64,000 nt of DNA from Pseudanabaena sp. PCC 6802. GTDB taxonomy: Bacteria; Cyanobacteriota; Cyanobacteriia; Pseudanabaenales; Pseudanabaenaceae. The position numbers and the translations under genes are program-made. The first letter of the stretch is position 1. Each line of letters begins with the position of its first letter. Of the stretch, positions 56,016 to 64,000 are shown piece after piece. The stretch is taken from NCBI RefSeq assembly GCF_000332175.1, contig NZ_KB235914.1:503966-567965 (forward strand), written 5' to 3'. The notes beneath the pieces are model-generated. The model saw only the letters and a program-made list of their open reading frames with translations. It was not told where the DNA came from and ran no database searches.

Positions 56016-57407
56016 TTACTTACCAATGCAAAAACGACTAAAGATTCGATCGAGGACGGACTCAGTTACTTCTTCACCAGTAATTTCACCGATCGCGGCG
56101 ATCGCGGCACGCAGATCGATCGTCCAGAAGTCCAAGGGCAGGCGATCGGCAACGGCTTCCATCACTTTATGCAAGGACTGTACTGCCTTCAGCAAACAGG
56201 CTTTTTGTCTTTGATTGATCGCAATATCGAGATTGCTGGCGGTGAGATTGGAACTGCGCGCGCAGGTCAGAATGGCTGACTCCAGCAAGTCAATACCCCG
56301 ATCTAGAGCAACGGCGGCATGAACGATCTGGCTGAATGGCACGGGGATAGAAATCCGATCGCTTAGATCGATGCCATCGACTAAATCGACTTTATTGATG
56401 ACCAGGATAGTAGGGCGATCGCAAATCAGGTCGAAAATAGCTCGATCTTCTGGCAGCCAGCCAGCCTGGGCATCGATTACCAGTAATACGATGTCGGCGG
56501 CCTGGGCAGCTCGTCGCGATCTCTCTACCCCTATCTTTTCTACCTTGTCTTCTGTCTCTCGAATACCAGCCGTGTCGAGTACTTGAATCGGAATTCCACC
56601 GACGACAAGCTGTGAGTCCACCACATCTCTGGTCGTGCCGGGCAAATCCGTGACAATGGCGCGATCGCTGCGACTCCAGGCATTGAGCAGGCTCGATTTC
56701 CCCACATTTGGCCTGCCGACAATCGCGACTTTCAGTCCGGCACGTAATAGTTCGCCCCGATCCGCCGTGTCCAGAATATGTTGGGCATCAGTGGCAATCC
56801 GGTCGATTTCTATTTTCACCCAATTTGTATCCAGGGGCGGCAGGTCGTCCTCAAAATCAATTCTTGCCTCAATTTCCGCCAGGATATCGACACACTTTTG
56901 CCGCAGTTGTCGTAAAGGTTGGGCGAGTTTACCTTGAAGGCCGGCGATCGCCATCTCTGCGGCCTGAGGTGACCTTGCCCCCACTAAATCGTTAATACTT
57001 TCTGCCTGGGTGAGGTCGATGCGCCCGTGCAAAAATGCTCTCAGTGTAAATTCCCCAGGTTGGGCGAGGCGAGCGCCCTGTTCCAAGCATAAATTCAAAG
57101 TTTGCTGGACGGCGATCGCACCACCATGACAGTGAAATTCCACCACGTCCTCGCGGGTGTACGAACGCGGTGCTTTCATAACTAGCAGCAGACTTTCATC
57201 AATTACTACACCAGTAGTAGGGTGTTTGATATAGCCGTAGAGAATGCGGTGGCTTTCCCAAACTTGCTTGCCAGGTGCGCTAAACATGCGTCTGGCGATC
57301 GCCTCGGCTCGACTGCCCGATAAACGCACGATCCCTACGCTGCCTTGCTGGGGTACTATGGCGGTCGCGATCGCGACAATTGTACTGTCGAATGTATCGT
57401 CGGTCAT
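56016..57407 (-). CDS. mnmE: tRNA modification GTPase MnmE
   Basis: 463 residues. With MnmG it makes the cmnm5 group on wobble uridine. N-terminal tetrahydrofolate-binding domain ([25 protein letters not shown], and [12 protein letters not shown]), helical domain, then the GTPase: [12 protein letters not shown] (G1), [10 protein letters not shown] (G2), DTAGI (G3), NKVD (G4). It ends in FSRFCIGK, the C-x-G-K end needed for activity. All motifs are intact. Confidence 0.97.
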   Translation of the reverse strand: MTDDTFDSTIVAIATAIVPQQGSVGIVRLSGSRAEAIARRMFSAPGKQVWESHRILYGYIKHPTTGVVIDESLLLVMKAPRSYTREDVVEFHCHGGAIAVQQTLNLCLEQGARLAQPGEFTLRAFLHGRIDLTQAESINDLVGARSPQAAEMAIAGLQGKLAQPLRQLRQKCVDILAEIEARIDFEDDLPPLDTNWVKIEIDRIATDAQHILDTADRGELLRAGLKVAIVGRPNVGKSSLLNAWSRSDRAIVTDLPGTTRDVVDSQLVVGGIPIQVLDTAGIRETEDKVEKIGVERSRRAAQAADIVLLVIDAQAGWLPEDRAIFDLICDRPTILVINKVDLVDGIDLSDRISIPVPFSQIVHAAVALDRGIDLLESAILTCARSSNLTASNLDIAINQRQKACLLKAVQSLHKVMEAVADRLPLDFWTIDLRAAIAAIGEITGEEVTESVLDRIFSRFCIGK

Positions 57408-57468
57408 AATAGGTCAAGGCAGGTTTGGTATTTTGGTGTAATATGCATTAACTTTGAATGGTGCGCCT

Positions 57469-57780
57469 ATGTTGTTCGCGATCCTAGCTGTGCAAGCTCC
57501 TCAAAAAGTTAAGGAAAAAGATACTAAGGTAGTCCGCAAGCAGTACCCAAACTACAAAGTCATAGTGCTCAACGATGACTTTAATACATTTGAACACGTT
57601 GCTAAGTGTTTGATGGCATATATTCCTGGCATGACTGAGGATAGAGCCTGGGAATTAACAAATCAGGTGCATTTTGAAGGGCTGGCGATCGTCTGGGTGG
57701 GGCCGCAGGAACAGGCGGAACTTTATCACGCTCAACTAAAGCAATCAAACCTGACGATGGCTCCGCTCGAACCTGTTTAG
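57469..57780 (+). CDS. clpS: ClpS-type protease adaptor (second cyanobacterial type)
   Basis: 103 residues from the ATG at 57469. Core: YPNYKVIVLNDDFNTFEHVAKCLMAYIPGMTEDRAWELTNQVHFEGLA, with the NDDFNT N-degron pocket and the M/D gate residues in place. It delivers N-end-rule substrates to ClpC/ClpP. The sequence is closer to the ClpS2-like form than to the classical ClpS1. A TTG at 57454 could extend it by 5 residues. The stop codon overlaps the stop of the convergent gene (TAG within TTAG). Confidence 0.92.
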   Translation: MLFAILAVQAPQKVKEKDTKVVRKQYPNYKVIVLNDDFNTFEHVAKCLMAYIPGMTEDRAWELTNQVHFEGLAIVWVGPQEQAELYHAQLKQSNLTMAPLEPV

Positions 57781-59327
57781 CGATTTTGGGAATTCTCTTC
57801 TACCAGGTTAGCCAGCCATATACCACCACCAATCAACATAAACAACCCCAACCAGCCCCATCCACCATCTCCACCATCGATGGAACTGCCACTGCCACTG
57901 TAAGAACCTTTCGCAAATACGGAGTCCGGCGCTACGATGTTAGCGACCAACAGCGTGAGGGTAAGCATAATCAACACTTTAGTCGTATTTGCGGGGGTAT
58001 TTGTAGAGATATTGCGATCGCTCCCTTGCGGTTCGCCAGCATTGCCATTACCGATCTGCAAATCAGACAGCGATCGCTGCAAGTCATCTGTGACTTGGGA
58101 CGGTAACTCTGGCGATCGCTCCAGGATTTTCTGGAATAATCGGGATAGATCGATCTGGCTCAGCAGGTGTTTGGCGCTGCCCAACCATTCTGCCGTCATA
58201 TGCGGCGCATGGTAAGGATGCTGCACGGGCAGTAGCACCTGTGGATTAAATTCATGACGCTCGGCTTGCTCCAGCCAGATCCTGGCTAAAGATTCCAATT
58301 GCAATGGATCGAGTTTTTGGGCTGAAGTCTGCGACGTTAGCTGGGGTGGCGAAGCCAATTGCGCTTGCGATCGTAGCGCTTGCTCTGTCGCTCCATCAAT
58401 TTCTAGAAAGTCAATCGCCCTATCTGAGCGATCGCCGACTGTTTCCGAGTTTTCTGGGGGTAGCTCGAAGTTTGGATTAGTGGGGTTAAGTAGGTAGTAA
58501 AACAACTGCGGCGCTGTCTGACTGTGCGGAATTACCTGGTGCCGCATAGCAGCATTTGCTCGCGAGAAGGTAAATGCGGACAAAAGGAGATCGGTTGTTA
58601 GTGCTTGCAAATTATGCGGCAATTTCAGATCGCATAGTTCGCATTTGGAAATATCGAGATCCGATGCCACCAGAAATCCCCAATCACCATAGTCGTGCAT
58701 CTGAAACGAGGGAATATCGATTTGCATCGGCTTTGGCAGCAATCCAGATGCCAGCATGGTTTGGTAAAGGCACCAAAAAGCTGTAGGCGTGTACTGTGGC
58801 GAAACGGCATTCTGGGCGATCGCGCCACCAGGAGCCAGGATGCGCCGTGCTAGTTGAAACCATTCCAGGCTATAAATCTGAGTTTCCTGGCTGGTTTGAG
58901 GATAGGTAAAATCAGCAATGATGGCATGATAGGGGTCGCGATCGCCGCGATCTATGAGAGTCGCAACTTCAGTTATGTAACTAAAAGCTTCCCCCACCTG
59001 TACGTTTACTTTAGGGTGATGCAGGCTAGCTTGATTGAAAGGAGCAAATGCAGTCCTGCCTAAATCCAATACATCTGGATCGTAATCGACTAGATCGATC
59101 CGACTCACCTCAGGATATTTCAACACTTCACGGGCAGCTAACCCGTCACCACCACCACAGATGAGTACGCGCAGGGGCTGGGGAAAACGTCGAACTGCCA
59201 GAGCGATCGCTGGAATCACCAAAAATTCATGATAGATCGCCTCATCAGCAGTATGGAACTGCAATTCGCCATTGATATAAAAAGCCAGTCCATGCGCTTG
59301 GTGTTCGATAAATAAGGATGCTGGCAC
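57777..59327 (-). CDS. Spermidine-synthase-like protein with C-terminal membrane tail
   Basis: 516 residues. The first about 280 form the polyamine aminopropyltransferase fold: LAFYINGELQFHTADEAIYHEFLVIPA, then RVLICGGGDGLAAREVL (SAM/dcSAM loop, about 52-68) and LVDYDPDVLDLGR. A long linker follows, and the end has one transmembrane helix (LIMLTLTLLVANIVAPDSVFA), a Gly/Ser-rich segment (SYSGSGSSIDGGDGGWG) and a second helix (LGLFMLIGGGIWLANLV). It is thus membrane-bound, unlike SpeE. It is coupled to a DUF4178 gene 3 bp upstream. Such pairs occur in polyamine/stress-membrane islands; a role in making or modifying polyamines at the membrane is an inference. Confidence 0.78.
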   Translation of the reverse strand: MPASLFIEHQAHGLAFYINGELQFHTADEAIYHEFLVIPAIALAVRRFPQPLRVLICGGGDGLAAREVLKYPEVSRIDLVDYDPDVLDLGRTAFAPFNQASLHHPKVNVQVGEAFSYITEVATLIDRGDRDPYHAIIADFTYPQTSQETQIYSLEWFQLARRILAPGGAIAQNAVSPQYTPTAFWCLYQTMLASGLLPKPMQIDIPSFQMHDYGDWGFLVASDLDISKCELCDLKLPHNLQALTTDLLLSAFTFSRANAAMRHQVIPHSQTAPQLFYYLLNPTNPNFELPPENSETVGDRSDRAIDFLEIDGATEQALRSQAQLASPPQLTSQTSAQKLDPLQLESLARIWLEQAERHEFNPQVLLPVQHPYHAPHMTAEWLGSAKHLLSQIDLSRLFQKILERSPELPSQVTDDLQRSLSDLQIGNGNAGEPQGSDRNISTNTPANTTKVLIMLTLTLLVANIVAPDSVFAKGSYSGSGSSIDGGDGGWGWLGLFMLIGGGIWLANLVEENSQNR

Positions 59328-59330
59328 GAC

Positions 59331-60011
59331 TCACCAACCTCCAAATAGCATCAACAACAAACCCACAATAATCAAAGTCCACGCTCCGATCCACTGCCAA
59401 ATGCGATCGTTTTTCTGCGAACCGATCCGCCCAGAACTAAATGCTGCTGCTCTTAAATTAGTCGCGCTGCGCTCCACATCTGAGAACTCCTCCGGTTGCA
59501 CTGGTTTGGTCGAATAGACGCGCACTAAGCCACCCGCCCAGGCTTCCAGTGCCAGATTCCAGGTGCGATCGGCATCCCAGTAATCCCAAGTAGTGCGCGA
59601 TTCATCGCCCTCGTCGCTTCTGTAGTTACCCGTAGTCTGAGATTCAAATGTAAATACCCTACCCAAGGCACGCAACTGATGATACGGTTGCCCATCGCGC
59701 ATCGCGTCCCAGAGACCAAAGCGAATATCATCGCCAGGCTTTATCCCTGAGACTTGATTTAAGGAAATCTCCTCGGAAAAGTACCAATTGACTTCACTGT
59801 CAGGATTATGCGGATCGATTTCTCGCAGGAGATAGTGTTCTTTACCCGACAGCGATCGCAACAGCCATTCCGCTGTTTGGTAGTTTTCATCGTCCGCATA
59901 GGTACTGTAGTCCATCACCTGCCACTGCACGCCACCGTAGGTGACGCGATCGCCTGCTCTTAATTGCTGTAAGCGAGCCTGAGTAAAAACCGAAGGCATA
60001 GATTGCACCAA
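59331..60011 (-). CDS. DUF4178 protein with C-terminal transmembrane helix
   Basis: 226 residues. LRAGDRVTYGGVQWQVMDYSTY (about 17-38) and a later WNLALEAWAGGLVRVYSTKPVQPEEF are typical of DUF4178. A single transmembrane helix (WQWIGAWTLIIVGLLLMLFGGW) ends the protein. The family is linked in other bacteria to spermidine-synthase-like, DUF350 and PspA-type genes. Here it precedes a spermidine-synthase-like gene by 3 bp. Exact function unknown. Confidence 0.8.
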   Translation of the reverse strand: MVQSMPSVFTQARLQQLRAGDRVTYGGVQWQVMDYSTYADDENYQTAEWLLRSLSGKEHYLLREIDPHNPDSEVNWYFSEEISLNQVSGIKPGDDIRFGLWDAMRDGQPYHQLRALGRVFTFESQTTGNYRSDEGDESRTTWDYWDADRTWNLALEAWAGGLVRVYSTKPVQPEEFSDVERSATNLRAAAFSSGRIGSQKNDRIWQWIGAWTLIIVGLLLMLFGGW

Positions 60012-60079
60012 ACTTACTCAATCTTGGGTTCAGTTTAAGGTAAAATTACTTAAGATAAAACCAACAACTATATAAGCCT

Positions 60080-60298
60080 ATGTCTTTGCTTCAGTCTGGT
60101 CCCGTCGCGTACACCTTAGTTGCGGGTGCTTATCTTTTCGTCATCCCCTTAGCTTTAATGTACTACCTTAAAGCCCGTTGGTACGTAACTGGTTCCCTGG
60201 AAAGAGCTTTTATTTGTTTCATGGTATTCTTTTTCTTCCCAGGATTGTTGCTGTTTGCGCCCTTACTTAACTTCCGCCCCCAACCCCGTAAAATCTAG
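60080..60298 (+). CDS. ndhL: NAD(P)H-quinone oxidoreductase subunit NdhL
   Basis: 72 residues, two transmembrane helices: [26 protein letters not shown] and [25 protein letters not shown]. This is the normal sequence and length of NdhL, a cyanobacteria/chloroplast-specific subunit of NDH-1 (earlier IctA, since its loss impairs inorganic-carbon uptake). It lies at the membrane arm near the ferredoxin site. The stop is immediately followed by the ATG of the next gene. Confidence 0.95.
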   Translation: MSLLQSGPVAYTLVAGAYLFVIPLALMYYLKARWYVTGSLERAFICFMVFFFFPGLLLFAPLLNFRPQPRKI

Positions 60299-60619
60299 AT
60301 GCGCCGTATTGATGCCATTGCTCTCACGTTAGTTTTTTTCCTACTGGGCGGACTGGCCTATATTGTTCTGCAATGGCTGGGGATTGGCAAGATGAATGCT
60401 GGAATTTGGAGTCAAGTGGTCCTGATAACCGCACTACTGGTGTGGCTTGGCTCCTATCTCCTGCGCGTCGTTACCAAAAATATGACCTACGACCAACAAT
60501 TAGAAAACTATAAAACTGCCGTCCTCAAAAAGCGCCTGGAAGAAATGTCACCAGAAGAAATCGCACGACTACAGGCAGAAGTTGCGGCAGAAAAGCAGGA
60601 ACGCCTAAGCGATAGTTAG
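60299..60619 (+). CDS. DUF3007 membrane protein
   Basis: 106 residues: two transmembrane helices (IALTLVFFLLGGLAYIVL and SQVVLITALLVWLGSYLLR), then a charged helix with MTYDQQLENYKTAVLKKRLEEM, the DUF3007 mark. It follows ndhL without a gap in many cyanobacteria, as here, which suggests a part in NDH-1 or thylakoid biogenesis. Role unproven. Confidence 0.85.
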   Translation: MRRIDAIALTLVFFLLGGLAYIVLQWLGIGKMNAGIWSQVVLITALLVWLGSYLLRVVTKNMTYDQQLENYKTAVLKKRLEEMSPEEIARLQAEVAAEKQERLSDS

Positions 60620-60678
60620 AATACTAAAATATTAGAATATTAGGATAAATTCCTGCCAACCTGCCCACCCACAGGTGT

Positions 60679-62358
60679 ATGAGCCAGTGCTCTCCATACC
60701 CTTTATTTCAACTCAAAACGCTAACCAGGCGGATGAGTAATTTTGGGTTTCCAGCCAATCTAGCTAGCCGCGCTGCCAAGATTCAGAGATGGTTGGACTT
60801 TGTGGCTAGTGGAGATCGCCCCAATCCTGCCACCGATGCCGAGTTTTTACATGAGATCTTTGTTGACGTTCTGGGCTACCGTTCGCTGTTTTATCCCGAT
60901 CGACTGGGGTGGGAACTGGAATTTAGTCCTACTCCCTGCCTCGGTTTTTTTACGGAAGAGAAATCTCACGTTCTAGCGGAAATCTTCCCTGGCGAGATAA
61001 ATCTCAAACCAGTGCCCATACACGACACCACAGAATGGGCGATCGTAACCAATTACGAGGAAATTCGCTTATATCACAGATTCAGTTCCCCTCTGTTTTA
61101 TCAGCAGTTTTATCTCAATACATTAACTAACCCCGACCGTCTCAAGCAATTCTATTTCATTCTCTGTCGTCGTACGCTTTTAACCGCCAGCCCTAAAACA
61201 CAAGAACCTTCTCGCACGCTACAGCTCCTGGAGGAATCGCACCAAATAGAAGCTGATATTGCCAAGGATTTCTACAGTCATTATCATAAAATTCGCTTGC
61301 AGTTGATCAAGGATTTTCAATACCGCTTGCAGCAATTACCGCAAGCACAAGCATCGAACCCGATCGCGAATGAAATTAAAAATTTAGCGATCGCCAAAGC
61401 CCAGAAGCTCTTAAGTCGGATTTTGTTTATCGCTGTTGGTGAAGATCGACAATTGTTAGCTAATGGGCTACTGAATAATGCCTATGAATTTTACAATCCC
61501 TATACTAGCCAGCCAGTTTGGGTTAACTACAAAGCGATCTTCAACTGGATCGATCGCGGCAATTCTAAACCTAACTGGCAAGTAAATGCCTACGGTAGTA
61601 GTCTGTTTGCCCAGGACGATCTTTTGGATCGATTCTTATTTGTTGGAGATGAGTTATGTCGTCAGATTAAGGAATTAACGCGATTTAACTTCGATGAAGA
61701 GATATCGAATGCCATAATTGCCTTTGTGTTGGAGGAGTCCATTAAGGATTTGTCTCTACTCAAAACAGAATCCGATAAGTTACCCAAGCGGCGTAAATAT
61801 CATTACCCGCCCAGGTCGCTCTTAAATAGCATCTCGGTTGTGAGCGATATTAGGGCTTATCTAGCTAATAAAGCCCCTCTCAATCCGAGCGATCGCTCGT
61901 CTAGCGATGCTGAGATCGTGGAATATTTGCAAAAACGCCTCTCCTGCTTAATCGATCTCAAAATCGTAAATGCGAATTGCAATAGCGGCATTGCACTTGT
62001 GACTGCGCTTGATTGTTTACTAGAAGAGTATCAAAATCTAGAACAGGAGTTGCTTAAATTAGATATTGCCCCTAATTTCCCGCTTCACGAGGAATTCCCA
62101 GGCTTTGACGAAAAAGAGTTGATAGCGACGATCTGCCAGCGCAATCTATTTGGTTGCGATCCCGATCCAGAAAATATCGCGATCGCCAAACTATGCCTGT
62201 GGCTCAGAACGGCTCAATGCGATCGCCCCCTCATTCCTCTCGATCTGAATATCAAGCAAGGCGACCTCTCTAGTCGCAACCTGGCAGCCAAATTCACAGA
62301 AATCTTTGCCCAACCTGCTAATCCAGACTGCCTGTTGTTAATTTATACCAAAACCTGA
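60679..62358 (+). CDS. Degenerate type IIG-like restriction-modification protein
   Basis: 559 residues, half the normal size. N-terminal part: RWLDFVASGDRPNPATDAEF, VLGYRSLFYPDRLGWELEF and WAIVTNYEEIRLYHR, as in Eco57I-type enzymes. The specificity/helical part follows. The methylase domain starts with ANCNSGIALVTALDCL, where the usual D-P-A-C-G-S-G is changed, and has NLFGCDPDPENIAIAKLCLWLRTAQ. It ends in LLLIYTKT exactly where the NPPY catalytic motif should follow. So it cannot methylate. Either a truncated relic or a protein with a different job; the long intact frame argues against recent decay. An ATG at 60733 is an alternative start. Confidence 0.68.
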   Translation: MSQCSPYPLFQLKTLTRRMSNFGFPANLASRAAKIQRWLDFVASGDRPNPATDAEFLHEIFVDVLGYRSLFYPDRLGWELEFSPTPCLGFFTEEKSHVLAEIFPGEINLKPVPIHDTTEWAIVTNYEEIRLYHRFSSPLFYQQFYLNTLTNPDRLKQFYFILCRRTLLTASPKTQEPSRTLQLLEESHQIEADIAKDFYSHYHKIRLQLIKDFQYRLQQLPQAQASNPIANEIKNLAIAKAQKLLSRILFIAVGEDRQLLANGLLNNAYEFYNPYTSQPVWVNYKAIFNWIDRGNSKPNWQVNAYGSSLFAQDDLLDRFLFVGDELCRQIKELTRFNFDEEISNAIIAFVLEESIKDLSLLKTESDKLPKRRKYHYPPRSLLNSISVVSDIRAYLANKAPLNPSDRSSSDAEIVEYLQKRLSCLIDLKIVNANCNSGIALVTALDCLLEEYQNLEQELLKLDIAPNFPLHEEFPGFDEKELIATICQRNLFGCDPDPENIAIAKLCLWLRTAQCDRPLIPLDLNIKQGDLSSRNLAAKFTEIFAQPANPDCLLLIYTKT

Positions 62359-62565
62359 TTCCGGCGATCTTCGGTAAAAAACTCTCAATCAACTCTAGGG
62401 TGGACATTGCCCGCCCAGCAGTCTGCACCTTTGACACTGACCCCCTTTTCAGAAGTTGCCTCAACCACCCCAACCTGCCCAACCTGTAGAATTACCCTAA
62501 ATGTATCTATAATTGGGTAAAATAGCATAGCTTGTAATTTGGCGCTTATTGGAGTTTTAAGATAA

Positions 62566-62895
62566 ATGAGTTCTGAGGTTGAAATAATAAAGCCATCCGG
62601 CAGGTTAGATGTAACTAGTGCGGCTAAATTTCGGCACGAAGTTACCGAATTAGCCGCTACCAAGCCCAGATTTTTACTTGTAGATCTGGAAAATGTCAGC
62701 TTTATGGACAGTTCGGGTTTGGGAGCTTTGGTCTCAGCACTCAAAACCATACGCAGCGTCAACGGAGAGTTAGCTGTTTGCTCCCTTAGCGAACAGGTCA
62801 AAATGTTATTCGACCTGACCAGTATGAGCAAGATTTTTATTATTTATGCTAACCAGGGCGAGTTTTACTCTAAAGTTGGGCTATCGAGAAGTTAA
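62566..62895 (+). CDS. STAS-domain anti-sigma-factor antagonist
   Basis: 109 residues, one STAS domain. VDLENVSFMDSSGLGALVSAL (about 43-63) has the conserved serine that is phosphorylated by an anti-sigma kinase. No other domain. With the PP2C gene to the right it forms a partner-switching pair. The minus-strand frame over it is a shadow. Confidence 0.92.
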   Translation: MSSEVEIIKPSGRLDVTSAAKFRHEVTELAATKPRFLLVDLENVSFMDSSGLGALVSALKTIRSVNGELAVCSLSEQVKMLFDLTSMSKIFIIYANQGEFYSKVGLSRS

Positions 62896-63024
62896 TTCGC
62901 CATAATTTGTCTCTGTAAAGTTCCATTGGCGTAGGGACAGGTTTCGTTCAAGTACTAGTAGTGACTGCAAAAAATTCTGGCTAAACTTGCCCTTAAATGC
63001 AGCCTATCGATCGAGAGCGCCAAA

Positions 63025-64000
63025 TTAAGCAAAGCTAAGCTCCAACAGCGATAGGTCATCCTCAAGCTTATCGCCATGTTTTGCTGTCAGCGTAGCCTTG
63101 TGTAAGGCTATATCGAGACTATTTTCGCCCTGCCCCACAGGAGATATCAGGGCATCGATCAAACTGTCCAGCCCCCACAGTGAATCATCTGCTTGCGCGA
63201 TCTCATAGGCACCATCGCTAAACAGGTAAAGCTTGCTACCAGGGGGAATATTGCAAATTTTGGTTTCAAATTCGACATCAGATATCATTCCAATTGGTAA
63301 GCCACTAGTTTTGAGCTTCACGATCTCTTTGCCATCAGGACTATCGTTCGAGTTATTTACTAATATGGCAGGTGGATGACCGCCACTGGAATAGGCTAAT
63401 TGTTGATTAGATTTGTTATAGACCCCGTACCAGATTGTAAAGTACATATCTTGATGTCCCGACATCTGGAAATAGTCGTTTAGCGCGCTCAGTACTTCAT
63501 GGGGTTGGCTCAGATCTGTCGATCCCAGTATCTGGGCGCTCCCCTTTTGGCCGCTCGTGCGTAGAAGGTTTAACACGGACACCGATAATAGCGCTGCCCC
63601 TACGCCATGCCCGGCAACATCGAGCAGGTAGAATACTAAGCGATCTCGATCCAGCCAGTAATAGTCAAAACAGTCTCCTCCTAATTGTGCTGATGGCAAA
63701 AAACAGGAACGGGTAGCGATCTGACCTTCAAGAGGATGTGGCAGTAGCGATCGCACGTAGGCTGCCGCTTGCGCTAATTCCGCTTCTAAATATTGTTTCT
63801 GCACCTGTAGAGCATGATTGGCTTGGTATAACCGCAAACCAGCTCTAACCCTCGCTTTTAGTTCATTTAGATCGGGTGGCTTTGATAGAAAATCATCTGC
63901 CCCATTTTCTAAGCCCTGGACTATATCGACCACCTGATCGCGGGCAGTAAGCAAGATAAAATAGGTATTGGCTAAGGTATCTTCGGTTTTGACATGGCGG
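63025..64000 (-). CDS. Response regulator with SpoIIE/PP2C phosphatase domain (cut by window edge)
   Basis: About 325 residues are visible; the start lies beyond the right edge. First comes the C-terminal half of a receiver domain (ILLTARDQVVDIVQGLENGADDFLSKPPDLNEL, with the switch Thr and the Lys), then a coiled-coil (ALQVQKQYLEAELAQAA), then a PP2C/SpoIIE phosphatase: LGGDCFDYYWLD, LLDVAGHGVGAALLS, SSGGHPPAIL and LFSDGAYEI hold the metal-binding acids. RsbU-like: it should dephosphorylate a STAS protein, probably the one at 62566, in response to phosphorelay. A TTG at 63954 is not the start because the frame continues as receiver sequence. Confidence 0.9.
   Translation of the reverse strand, partial: RHVKTEDTLANTYFILLTARDQVVDIVQGLENGADDFLSKPPDLNELKARVRAGLRLYQANHALQVQKQYLEAELAQAAAYVRSLLPHPLEGQIATRSCFLPSAQLGGDCFDYYWLDRDRLVFYLLDVAGHGVGAALLSVSVLNLLRTSGQKGSAQILGSTDLSQPHEVLSALNDYFQMSGHQDMYFTIWYGVYNKSNQQLAYSSGGHPPAILVNNSNDSPDGKEIVKLKTSGLPIGMISDVEFETKICNIPPGSKLYLFSDGAYEIAQADDSLWGLDSLIDALISPVGQGENSLDIALHKATLTAKHGDKLEDDLSLLELSFA

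Noticed and set aside
62385-62831. 148-codon open frame on the minus strand over the STAS gene
   Set aside because: It mirrors the STAS gene, has no family resemblance, and the STAS gene explains the coding signal.

Overview
The window is a piece of a cyanobacterial chromosome. Photosystem I psaC, NDH-1 ndhL, Ycf20, a Ycf55-like (DUF3685) regulator, a Tic20-type protein, and many copies of the HIP1 octamer GCGATCGC all point to this. I see no rRNA, no intact tRNA and no CRISPR array. The species cannot be named safely from the sequence alone.

Layout. (1) Positions 1-15683 hold an extracellular or capsular polysaccharide locus. The plus strand carries glycosyltransferases of four types (GT4, GT61/DUF563, GT2/KdtX-like and a truncated one at the left edge), a Wzy-like membrane polymerase, a PhyH-type dioxygenase, a methyltransferase and a WcaF-like acetyltransferase. 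The minus strand carries a secreted pectin-lyase-fold protein, a WcaI-like glycosyltransferase and a Wzc-like co-polymerase/tyrosine kinase. (2) 16160-20159: ycf20, a CPA2 Na+/H+ antiporter and a REC-DUF3685 protein. (3) 20193-20963: a three-gene BrnT-type toxin-antitoxin-like unit. (4) 21389-25154: a cyanate uptake and degradation operon (cynA-cynB-cynD-cynS) with a perfect NtcA-type site upstream. (5) 25374-34886: a DUF2779 double-nuclease protein, radC, psaC, the cytochrome oxidase genes ctaC-ctaD-ctaE, a cupredoxin and proA. (6) 35091-38022: a scar region with a broken IS4/IS701-type transposase, a ribbon-helix-helix-like protein with a coiled-coil partner, a tRNA 3' fragment and an integrase fragment. 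(7) 37926-64000: mostly housekeeping (surE, hemB, MscS, ATP-grasp, Tic20, DPM/GtrA fusion, Fic, DAHP synthase, membrane fusion protein, HerA-like ATPase, copper chaperone, accA, wecB, mnmE, clpS, spermidine-synthase-like, DUF4178, ndhL), then a degenerate type IIG-like methylase and a STAS / PP2C partner-switching pair cut by the right edge.

The most distinctive feature is a dense set of short palindromic mobile elements. Family A (7 copies, 113-157 bp) has TATAGCG-type inverted ends and a TA target duplication. One copy sits inside the transposase pseudogene, and removing it with one TA duplication restores about 50 codons of transposase reading frame. Families B and C have different ends but carry the same double-hairpin core. 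A related element (D) supplies the Shine-Dalgarno sequence and reaches the start codon of the polysaccharide polymerase gene. These elements look like IS630/Tc1-type MITEs with an exchangeable hairpin payload. They lie inside the cytochrome oxidase operon and directly against several start codons, so they may shape expression.
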